Assembly (NCBI RefSeq): GCF_963576545.1
Contig: NC_083654.1
Span: 19,198,699-19,262,698, forward strand
Direction of reading: 5' to 3'
From: Limanda limanda
Lineage: Eukaryota; Chordata; Actinopteri; Pleuronectiformes; Pleuronectidae
Length of the DNA stretch: 64,000 nt
The translations under genes and the position numbers were made by a program. The notes beneath the pieces are model-generated. The model was given only the letters and a program-made list of their open reading frames with translations, was not told the origin of the DNA and did no database searches. Of the stretch, positions 26,397 to 36,890 are shown piece by piece (positions within the stretch are counted from its first letter, which is position 1; each line of letters opens with the position of its first letter).

Positions 26397-26801
26397 ATGG
26401 GACTATGCCTTTAAGGACCGGGGCTGCAGTGGGGGTCGAAGGGGGCGTGGCCAGCCCAACATGGCGGCGCGCAGTCCGCAGGAGCTTCCGCTAGTCTCCG
26501 CTCGGGAAACCCCCGCAAGCTTCGCCCCCGCAGGTTCACGTCGTTGCTGTCATGGCGGCTCTTCTCTACACCTTGGGAACCCCCCCCCGTGCATCGACCC
26601 CCCCCCCACCGCGGTGATGCTGCGTTGTCAAGCGGCTAGCAGCAGCAGCAGCTAGCTACGCCTACGGGCAAGCTGCTGTTAGCATCTGCTAGCTTGATTT
26701 GTTGTTGTTATTGTTTTTTTTGAACAACATAAACACGCGGAATACAAGAAGGAATAACGCAACTTATTTAGCTACAAACTCTACGCACGGACACAACACA
26801 G
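26397..26801 (+). promoter_or_regulatory. zbtb22: zbtb22 CpG-rich promoter and untranslated exon 1
   Basis: The stretch is GC- and CpG-rich (GGGGGCGTGGCC, ATGGCGGCGCGCAG) and ends at a donor ACACAG|GTAAAG (26801/26802). The first coding exon has its acceptor at 28354. A GGGGGCGTGG string is an Sp1-like site. The ATG at 26461 opens only a short frame that stops before the donor, so this exon is treated as 5' UTR. Intron 1 runs 26802-28354; bases 26802-27650 hold nothing recognised beyond GCTAGCTA-type strings. Confidence 0.5.
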
Positions 26802-27651
26802 GTAAAGTACCAAGCTAGTGTTAGCATGCTAGCTAGCTGTGGTACCCGGAAGCTAACGAATAAACGAACACAGTGCAGCAGTGAACTCAGAATCATGTAT
26901 AGAAGTTTTATTTGTGTAAAGTCAGACTTCATGATAGTGATGAAAATGCTAATGTTGTTAATTATCTCTGTTTACAAGGTGGTTTGGACTGAGCTAACAT
27001 CAGCTAGCTACATGTAGAGAGCTAACATCAGTAGTGAGCTTTGGTGTGTGACCCTTTGAATTTAATATATGAATGAATGATGTTTGTGACGCCAATACAT
27101 AAATTATGAATTTATTAATATGGTATCTGTCTGTATGATACAATGGTCAAAAGGGAAAGTGGAAACAAACTGGGCAGAGGGTTGTGAAGTGAATGTGCTT
27201 GAGTGAGTAGGGACAACATGTAACAACATTTTATTCAATATTATTTAAAAATAACTTCACGTCATCAACACGGGAGGACACATCACTAGCTAAATGTTGT
27301 GAGCTAACATTAGCTAGATGCTAATGCCTCATAGCATAAAGCGCTGCTGTCTGTACAGTGGTACTTGCCACAAGGATTAGCAGCAGAAACATTAACAAGT
27401 AATTAAAGAAAAACCAGCATTAATAAAAACTAATGTGATTAGATGCTTGAATAAACTTTTTCATAAACCGTGTCATCCGTTGTATATCAAACTTAAATAA
27501 GAAATGGTTCAATATATTTTTCAATAAATGTTTAAAATTCAAAGATATTACAATTATTGTTATTAGAAGTTAATACATCAAATATAAAGATATTTCCCTT
27601 TTTGAATATGATGGAATCAATAAACAAAGAAAATCAATCCCAGCTTGAAAA

Positions 27652-28100
27652 GATTAGATTAGATTAGATTCGATTCAACATTATTGTCATTGCACAGTGT
27701 AAGTACATATACAACGAAATGCAGTTTAGCGTCTAACCAGAAGTGCAAAAAAAGGCAGTAAAAGTGCAGAGTATTGTGCATATTAAAGTGAAAATGTAAA
27801 TAAATTAGATCTGTACAGTAGAAATATATATGGAATATTACAGTCTTAACAGGAATTGTAAGATATAAGGACGATGAATACACTATGAGCAGGATAAAAA
27901 TAAATATAAATATGAATACGCTATAGGCGGGGTAATACAGTAGTAAAAAAAAGTAACAGTAGTGCAAATGTTCAAATAATCAGTGGTTAGAGGAGGATGT
28001 GTGTCAATAAGAAGTATATGAGTATTGTGCATATTAAAGTGAAAATGTAATAATAAGATATGTACAGTAAGATACACATTATCAACACAATCACATATTG
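27652..28100 (-). mobile_element. LINE-like 3' fragment (reverse of 11697-12416 family)
   Basis: The block starts AGATTAGATTAGATTAGATT, then ATTGTCATTGCACAGTGTAA and CGAAATGCAGTTTAGCGTC, the reverse complement of the tail at 12300-12416. The body matches the lmna intron copy, including the internally repeated segment. It lies in zbtb22 intron 1 in antisense orientation. Confidence 0.75.
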
Positions 28101-28366
28101 TACAGAATTCTGTCCTTGATAAAAAAGGGCACGTTTCTCTTCAAGGAATTGTTCTTCCTTAGAACAACAACAACAACAAAAATGCTTAAGATAAGACGAT
28201 TTATTTCTAACCTGCAACAAAAGGAAGCATAAGAACAAATGCAGCAGTAAAATAAGTAATCTTGGAAACTCTGACGTCTATAATGTAATCTACGTGTGTA
28301 CAGAGACATGAAATATCACCATAACAGCTTTATCTCCTGTGTTATTCCTCGCAGCTCTTCTGTAGC

Positions 28367-31300
28367 ATGGATCCGACCTGCAGCGCCGCGGCGCCTCCAG
28401 CTGCTCTGACGGTGCAGGTGTGTTTCCCCGGCGCTCGCGCTGCCGTGTTGGACAATCTGAACCGTCAGCGGGAGGAGGGCCGGCTGTGTGACCTCTCCAT
28501 CCAGGTGCAAGGTCACGTGTTCCGGGCGCACCGCTGCGTGCTCGCGGCGTCCTCGCCATACTTCCACGACCAGGTAGGCACTGGTGCATCATCCCTTAGG
28601 AAAAGCTGTGATTGCTTTGTGGCCACTTCCTGTTTCAACTGGTCCAGTGTATGTGCATTTTCATGTAATCTGTGTTTTCATGTGTGTTAGTATGTTTGGG
28701 GATTGCTTCTGATTAGGATCTTGTGCAGACGCAGATTATTTCAGCTTTCAAATCAAATCAAATCAAATCAAAGTTTATTGTCACATGCATACATATATTT
28801 ATATTGTTTAATCTAATATTCCCCCCGCTTCACCCGGTAAACTGCTGCTTCATTTTGCTATGTTATATGTTATATGTTAGAGGTTATATGTTATATGTTA
28901 TATGTTAGAGGTTATATGTTATATGTTATATGTTAGAGGTTATATGTTAGAGGTTATATGTTATATGGTATGTTTTTATTTTTAATTTTAATTTTTTTTT
29001 AATTATATTGTAAAGCCCTTGCCTGCCAGGTCACAAGATCACAGGTCACACTTACTACGTACTTACTACATATATATTCATATTTTTAATTTAATATTCC
29101 CCACTCCTTCACCCGGTTAACTGCTGCTTCATTTTGCTATGTTATATGTTATATGTTATATGGTATGTTCTTTTTTTATTTTGTAAAGCCTGTCTACTAA
29201 GTAGAGGTTGCCTGCCAGGTCACAAGATCAAAAGTCACACTTAATAGATACTTAGTTCACATATTTTCATATTATTTAATTTAATATTCCCCACTCCTTC
29301 ATCCTGTAAACTGCTGCTTCATTTTACTATGTTATACCTTATATGGTATATGTTAGAGGTTATATGTTATATGGTATGTTTTTATTTTTATTTTTTTTGC
29401 CTTATTTTGTAAAGCCCTTGCCCGCCAGTTCACAAGATCAAAGGTCACACTTCACATATATTCATATTATTTAATTTAATATTCCCCACTCCTTCACCCA
29501 GTAAACTGCTGCTTCATTTTACTATGTTATATGTTATATGTTATATGCTATATGTTATATGTTAGAGGTTATATGTTATATTATATGTTTTTATTTTTAT
29601 TTTTTTTAAATTATTTTGTAAAGCCGTTGCCTGCCAGGTCACAAGATGACAGGTCCCACTTACTACGTACTTACTACATATATATATATTCATATTTTTT
29701 TATTTAATATTCCCCACTCCTTCACCCGGTAAACTGCTGCTTCATTTTGCTATGTTATATGTTATATGTTATATGTTATATGTTATATGTTATATGTTAT
29801 ATGTTAGAGGTTAGAGGTTAGAGGTTAGAGGTTGTATGTTATATGGTATGTTTTTATTTTATTTTTTATTTTTTTTTTGAATTATTTTGTAAAGCCCTTG
29901 CCCGCCAGGTCACAATATCACAGGTCACACTTCACATATATTCATATTATTTAATTCAATATTCCCCACTCCTTCACCCAGTAAACTGCTGCTTCATTTT
30001 ACTATGTTATACGTCATATGTTATGTTATGTTATATGGTATGTCATTTTTTTTTAATTTTTGTAAAGCCCGTCTACTGTGTAGATGCTGCCTGCCATGTC
30101 CCAGTGGCAGCTTTAAATCTGCACTGAGTCGTCTGGATGGAGCCTCACTACGTCTGTGCTCTTTTCTCCCGACAGGTGTTGCTGAAGAACGTCACCACAG
30201 TGTCTCTGCCGTCGGTCATGGACCCGGTCGCTTTCGAGAGCGTGCTGAGTTCCGCCTACACCGGCCAGCTGAGCATCGTGCACGAGGACATCGTGAACTA
30301 CGTCACCGTGGCCAGTTTCCTCCAGATGTGGCACATTGTGGACAAGTGCACTGAGATCCTGAAGCGGCCCCGGGTGTCGGTGGACGTTTCCTCTGGAGAG
30401 GCCGCGGCAGCTCACCAGGGCCCGGCGTCCCGACAGCAATCCCCCAGCAGCACCGACTGCTTGAGTCTGGAGAGGGAGGGAAGGAGGAGGGAGAGGAAGC
30501 CGGACGCTCTGCCCCCCCTGGCGACCTGGAGACGGCCGCAGCAGTTTCCCCGATGGGGGCGTCCGCGGCCCTCGTCAGCTCAGCACTTAGCCGACACTCA
30601 ACCCGACTCGTTCCCCGGCTACACGGAGAGTGATTACACCAGCTGCGAGGAGGCATGGGTACCGAGCCACGCCAAAACCAGCCACTTTGCACACGACGGA
30701 CCCGGGCACAGCAGCCGGCATCACGGGGGGTTCGCCAGCGGTGACACGTTAAAGCAGAAAGTCAGGTTTCAACAGCGGGGGGCAGCGACGAGTGCCGATC
30801 GGCTGCTCGACAGGAACCGAGGAAGTGGGGACGGTGATCAGAACCAAGAGAGGAGAAAGAACGAGAAGAGAGAGATCGAGGCGGACGAAGGAATCGGAGA
30901 CGATGCCGCAGAGAAAGAGAGCTTTGCACAAATGGGACATTGTGGTGAGATATAAAAGCCTCATGTTACTTTAACCAAAAATGCATTTAGCTTTTACTAC
31001 AGACATTAATTACTGCTTTCAATGTCTTCTATTTATAAACAAACAATTCATTTGTTATTTCCTAACTTGACTTACTACAGGAAAAGGTTCTGGAATGCAA
31101 ATACGTCTTTATATTACTCAAGGTTTGGGTTTTAGATGTTCACGGTAGAGACATGATACATGAATTTAGCTTCTGATACCAAATCTATACTTTATAGAAC
31201 CGTAGTTTCGTAAAAAACAAGCTGTCACTTAAAACGTTTGCCAAAAAATATTGTTAAACTCCTTATATCCCTATCCTTATATCGAGCCTGTTCTTCCATG

Positions 31301-32501
31301 TTGGGTCGAGTAATCCCACTTTTCTTCTTCTCGGTACAGAATCTGAATAAATACACTCTAACGATCTGCCTGTGATTTGTTTTCTCCAGCAGATCTGCAC
31401 CAAGCTTCAAATGCGAATGCAGAAGCCGCACAAGCCTCAGCAAAGACCAGTGCGGACGTGATGAAGGAGAAATTGCAGAGTGATCACTCCTCCAACCTGC
31501 CCGGTGTTCACGCCTACCAACCAGGGGACAGAGATCTGGGCCCGTCCTGCTCGGTCTCGGCCCGGCAGCAGTGGCAGTCGGGTCCCTGGTCTCATCAGGA
31601 GCACCGGCCTCAGGAAGGAGAGGCCGGCAGCGGCAGCAAAGAGGAGGAGGAGGACGAGGAGGACGAGGACGATGTGGATTTTGAGTGTTTCCCAGCAGGG
31701 ACCTTCAGCAGAGACACGTATGATGAGATAGAGGACGGCACAGGACAGGTTTCCCAGAGGCCTCTGGTGCCTGCGTCTCCAGACTTCACCGCGGCAGCCT
31801 CCGAGGGGAACTGGCCGTCCACCAGCGCGGGACAGAGTGGCTCACTGACCTCCACCTCCACTCGCCACCTGTCCCCGTCCTCTGCTGCTTTCCCTCCGCC
31901 CTCCTCCCCCCCAGTCCCCTCTTCGTCCTCCTCGGTCTCCCTCGCCGGCGCCCCCTACACGGGGAAAGTCCACTTCTGCCACTGTGGCAAGGCCTACACC
32001 CTGAAGAGCATGCGTGACCGGCACGTGAAGATGCAGCACCTCAACCTCCGGCCCTTCGGCTGCCCTGTTTGCACAAAGTCCTTCAAGATGAAGCACCACC
32101 TGACCAAGCACCTGAAGACCCACGGAGGGCTGCGGCCCTACGAGTGCGGCCTGTGTGGGAAGAAGGTCATCTGGAGGGACAGCTTCCTCCGGCACCAGGC
32201 CCGGTGCGAACGACTCGCCTCCAGCTCCTCGGCCAACGGCAGCAACAACGCAAGCACGACTGCGGCGGATATGGACGACGGCTACGGTTACGGATTTGAC
32301 GAGGGCGAAGCTTTTCTCGTGAGCGGAGGACAGGTGAAGGTGGAGGAGGTGGATTTCCACGGGGGGATGGAGGGCGGAGGGATGGGGGGGCTGCTGGGCG
32401 GCGTGCCTGGGATCGTGGACGAGCTCAGAACTCAGTCACACAATCTGAACACGGGTCACGTTTTTAAACAGGAGGCGAGTGAGGGCTTTGGCGGAAACTA
32501 A
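28367..32501 (+). CDS. zbtb22: BTB/POZ and zinc-finger transcription factor ZBTB22-like (695 aa)
   Basis: Nuclear BTB-zinc-finger protein of the family that usually represses transcription through BTB dimers and co-repressors. Exons: 28367-28573, 30176-30944, 31390-32501, joining in phase (untranslated exon 1 upstream). The BTB domain covers about residues 15-130 ([46 protein letters not shown]). The middle is long, disordered and Ser/Pro-rich, with an acidic run of Glu/Asp at about 410-420. Three C-terminal fingers follow: a C-x-C finger (Cys522, Cys524, His537, His542), a C2H2 finger (550-570), and a C2HC finger (Cys578, Cys581, His594, Cys598). The [20 protein letters not shown] and RPFGCPVC...FKMKHHLT strings resemble ZBTB22 (BING1). 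Exon 4 has a NAGNAG acceptor that adds or drops one Ala. Length is near the human protein (634 aa). Head-to-head with scn1b, tail-to-tail with mbp. Confidence 0.8.
28748..30060 (+). repeat. Tandem array of about six 190-283 bp units in zbtb22 intron 2
   Basis: A unit beginning TTAATATTCCCCACTCCTTC, then CACCCGGTAAACTGCTGCTT, a variable (TTATATG)n run, a T-rich stretch and AAAGCCCTTGCCTGCCAGGT recurs with starts near 28808, 29091, 29281, 29476, 29704 and 29956. Spacing varies (283, 190, 195, 228, 252 bp) mainly through the TTATATG and TTAGAGG runs. The array begins with a reversed LINE-type tail (AATCAAATCAAATCAAAG at 28750) and stops about 100 bases before the next exon. It fills almost all of the 1.6-kb intron. 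Confidence 0.85.
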
Positions 32502-32798
32502 ATATTAATGTGAAACATGTTTATGGCCCCTACACTGTATGTAGATGAATACATACGTGAAGGACAAGGAATCACATGATCACTTTGAAAGTCTGGGGAC
32601 ACGAATCATGGACGGTTTCTTTGAGAAGCTTTTTTTCATGTGCATAAATTAATATCATGGGTATTTTGAAGAAAACATGTTTCATTGAGGTGGTGTCTTT
32701 TTACATTTGTGCAGTGTCACGTAAACTGCGTTCTTGTTTAGTGATGCTGTAAACTGTACATGTTAAACAAGCCATGCTGTGAATGTACCCGAATAACT

Positions 32799-33112
32799 TT
32801 AAAGCAACACTATGTAACTTTTACATAACAACAGCGCCCTCTGCAGTCACGTGTTCATTATTCCTGTCGGGCTCCGTGTCCGAGCGATTACGTGGATTTC
32901 ATGTAAAGAAGAAACTTACCACTTACTGAACTAAAACTCAACTGAACGCTGGATATTACCCATGATCCTCTGCTTCCTGAACCAGCCGGGAGCCACTGTA
33001 CCAAATCCACCAAACTCCATTTAGGATTCTTCATATTTTAAAAGTTTCACGGCTGAATATTGGAGATAAACGCTGTTTTTTAACTTTGTGCATAGTGTTG
33101 CTTTAATTTGCA
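32799..33112. mobile_element. MITE within the zbtb22 3' UTR
   Basis: The ends TTAAAGCAACACTATG and CATAGTGTTGCTTTAA are perfect inverted complements of 16 bases bounding about 310 bp. The interior includes GCGCCCTCTGCAGTCACGTG and GATATTACCCATGATCCTCT. It lies between the zbtb22 stop and its poly(A) signal, so it is presumably transcribed as 3' UTR. A reversed, interrupted second copy is at 52575-53234. Confidence 0.8.
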
Positions 33113-33245
33113 TTTTGCACATCATTTCTTTTTGCCGTTGATCTTCATTAGAAGATTAGAACTCATGGATCAAAGCAATGTCAGTGCAATGCTGACGTCT
33201 ACTCACTTAATGTAAAAGAAACAAAACAATCTTGGTTTACAAGTT

Positions 33246-33251
33246 AATAAA
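33246..33251 (+). terminator. zbtb22: zbtb22 poly(A) signal
   Basis: This is a canonical AATAAA about 745 bases after the stop codon, followed by a TTGTTTGGATGTTTGATTGT stretch. Mbp on the other strand has its own AATAAA at 33613-33618, about 360 bp away, so the two genes are tail-to-tail. The 360 bp between them contain no recognisable feature. Confidence 0.6.
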
Positions 33252-33599
33252 TTGTTTGGATGTTTGATTGTCGGATGCTGTGACTCATTGTAAAACACTT
33301 GTCTCGAACCCAGCAGCACAAACAGCAGCAGCAGGGACCGGGCTGCAGAGGTCTCTCTTGTTCAACTCTGACCACATGCATGAGAGGTTATTATGGTCTG
33401 GTATGAATGGGGATAATATTTAATGCATTAGACGCTGATTGAAGACGTTCACTAAAGTCTGAACACAAAGAAAAGCATTAAAATGTCTCTTAACTAATAT
33501 TTAGGGTTTGTAAAAGTAAGTCCTGTCTTATTGCCTCAGAAACCCAGAAATGTAAATGTAATAAAGTGAAAAGAATTGTCAAAGACTCTGAACTAAGAG

Positions 33600-34626
33600 A
33601 CGACAAAAGATGTTTATTTCCAGTTAGGTTGAACATTTAAAACCCAAGGAGTTTTACACAATGTGGAAACACAACACTCAGTTTTCTGCTCCTGCAGCAG
33701 AGACACAACGTCAACAACCTCAGGAAAAGACGCCTTCACAGAGCTTTGGACGACACAGTTAGGATCGAACTCACAAACAGATCGAGTACAAACGAGAACA
33801 GTGATCCAACTCATTATGAACACAACTGAAAATGACCATTAAACCACAGAACATGTGAAATCAACCTCCTGCTCCTCTCGCTGCTTCTGCCTCAAACCCC
33901 TGAGCCACTTACTATCCGACCATCAACTCTAACAAACCTCCTCTTTCAAAATAAAACACAAACATTAAAACCTCAAACTTAATTTAAGACGCAAACAGAT
34001 CACGTACAATAATAATAATAATAAATGAGATAGACGCTAAAGCTACGATATGGGACCAGTTGTATTTACACTTGTGTTATGACCAGTGCATTTAAAAGGG
34101 CATTTTTAATTCCTCTCATTGGACGGCATCAAACTGTACATGTTTAATAACCCCAAACAAAGCTGTTATTCAAAAACAATATCATTTCTTTTAGCTTTCC
34201 AGTTTCAAATGCATTTCCCTGCGACAGGCGTGTCAGTCGAGCTCAAGCAGAACCGAGGAATCGGCGAGATACAAACAAAAACACTCGTGTACAAAATGCA
34301 GACGACAGGAAACCAAACAGGAGACACCGTGAGAACAACAAACTCAAAGAGGGGATTTTTACAGTCGGATATTGAAGTTAAAGCTTCGCTAAGCCTCTCG
34401 TAAACAAATTATAATGACAAGATATCCGGGAGAAGTCGGATTAAAAGGGAAACAGTCCCCAGAGAGTGGAGATTACACCGTGTGAGTGTCTAGAGATTCA
34501 CAAGAAGCTGTGTGTTAGTGAGTTAACATTTCTTGAGGTTGTGAGTCGGCCGCCTGCTGATCTGTGTCTCCTCCCTCGTCTCGTCCCGTCGGCGTCGGGT
34601 CGGTGGTTCGATCCTCGGCGGAGAGA
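33600..34626 (-). terminator. mbp: mbp 3' UTR with poly(A) signal
   Basis: Downstream of the mbp stop codon (minus strand) the sequence lacks open frames and reaches AATAAA at 33618-33613 (TTTATT on the plus strand). This gives a 3' UTR of about 1 kb. A (TTA)n-like run (about 34009-34026) is included. Long 3' UTRs with transport signals are known for MBP mRNA in oligodendrocytes; no specific signal was identified here. Confidence 0.6.
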
Positions 34627-36840
34627 TCAGAAGATGGTGCTCCAGCGTTTGGGGGGTGGACGGGACTTGGTTTCTCCCTGGAGAGAAGAAGAAGAAGATG
34701 AAAAACGACTGTTCTCTCTCTGGCAGCTACGAGAAAATCTGTGGGATGGAGTTTCATGAAAGTCGATCTGATTGTCAAAGTGTTTCTTGTGAGATCCACA
34801 CTGAAGATTCAGCCTCAGAGGAGTTGAGGTAGATCACGTGTGTGTGTGGAGATAATCAATGGATTTGAGTGTGTTTGAAATTATAAAGATGGCTTTATGA
34901 AAATGTTGCTCTTTGGTTTGTTAGTCTATTACGATGACAGGCTGCTGTGAAAGCATCTTGATGAATTAAAAGAATAAAACTATTACAAATGAAATGATGA
35001 ATCTCTATTACCTCTGCCAAGGAGGTTATGTTGTCACCCCTGTCTGTGTGTTTGTGTGTTTGTGAGCAAGTATACACAAGAAGAACTGAACTGATTTCCA
35101 CGAAACTCGGTGGAAGGACGTCGTTTACTTTAGCAAAGAAGCCATTAAAGATTGGTAGAGATCCGGCTTTAACACTGTGAGATTTTCACCATTTTCCAAG
35201 GAAATAATTCACGGATCTTGATAATAACAATCAGCCACATTTATGGAATTGATATCTATGAGTTTGTGTAATTTCGTGCAGCTTGATGGATTTAAAGGGG
35301 ATGTTCGGCCTTGGCGGAGGTAGGTGCTCAGTCTAAAAACTGTATTTATTCACTACTCACTGGTCTCTGATGAGAGCATCACTGTTGCATTCAGGTAAAC
35401 ACAGACAGGGGAAGATTTCTGATGAGGTCCAGTTTTATTGATATATATATAAAGAGTAGATTCAGATGTGAACGTGTAGCGAGCTCACCAGGTTGAAGAT
35501 TCGGGACAGTGTGCTTTGGTCTCTGCGTCTCCTGACCGGCGACTTTGCGCCTTCGGGACGCGGCGACGAGGCCTAGAAACAGATGTTCTGTGAGCACAGA
35601 TGTGGACCTGAGGCCTGAAACCACGTTGGAGGCTGTGGCGCCGTTTGACCTTTTTATGCAGACTGTTAAATTCATTTTACATCGATGGACCTTTTTGTCT
35701 TTTATGAGATGAGACACATTCAACGTGTTTGCTTGTTTTGTTACAGAGAGCAGAAGTAAAAAAAACACATATCCACAAATTCAGCACACATCCTTGATAA
35801 TGCACCTTTTTTTTTTACATGTATCTCTTTTTAACAGACCAATTTAAATCTTGTAAATCTGCAAAAGTAAATAAAAAGGGGCTCTGATTTCAAACCCCCC
35901 CTATTCCATTTTATTGGGTTCAACCTTTTAGTAATTGAATTTGTTTTTTTCACTGGGCTTTACAAACTGAATTTCATCTGTGGACACGGAAACCGAATCG
36001 ATGTGACTTTTTGTGTAATAACATAACCTCTAAGAAATCGTACAGTTATCATAAGTTTAAAGGTCTTTCCATTACGTTTCGATATATAATCAAATTTCTA
36101 CAGATTTTAAGATGAAAAATGGAACAAAGGGATGCAGGTATGTGTGGTTTCTCTGCCACAGCAGCAGCGTGAAGTGGAAGGAGAGAAAAACATGCACACG
36201 TGACAGGACCGGTTGCACTAGACAGAAACCTTTAGGGGGAAAGAAAAGAGAGAAGTCAAGTCTGCAGTAAACTGAGTGACACAGACGACTTGAGAGGACG
36301 TCAGAGAGGACACATATGTCTCACATGGGAGTGGGGAGACAAAACGTATGGATGAGTGAGTCATCTCCCGCACAAAGGAGATGTAGGTGTTAAAAGAAGA
36401 AAAGAGGTACTTAAGAGAAGAGGAGGAGGAGGAGGAAGAGGAGGAGGAGGAGAGAGGTGCAGGCCAAGAGGTCCTAAGAGAAAATGTTTACCGGTTGTGG
36501 TTCATAAAAAGCTGAGCAGTTTCAAAGTCATCCAGAAACAGCGAGTCGCTCTGGATTCAAGCAAAGAAGGAGGAGGGGGGGGATTAAGATTTATCAAATT
36601 TACTCATAAGCCAATAATCAGTGTTTGCAGAAATCAATGAATCTCTTCATGTTTCGATTGACCGATCACTGCTCAAGCTGCTGTCGGCTTTCGTTTGGAA
36701 AATGTCTCGATTCAAAAATGTGTAAAAAAGATATTTGTCTTTGAGGAAAGAAGCCGAACACAAAGCAAGAGAGAGGGTTAGGGAACAGGTGCAGTGCAGA
36801 CAAAGAGCTCGCTATACGGGCAGATTCAAGTGGGATCATT

Positions 36841-36890
<50 letters not shown>

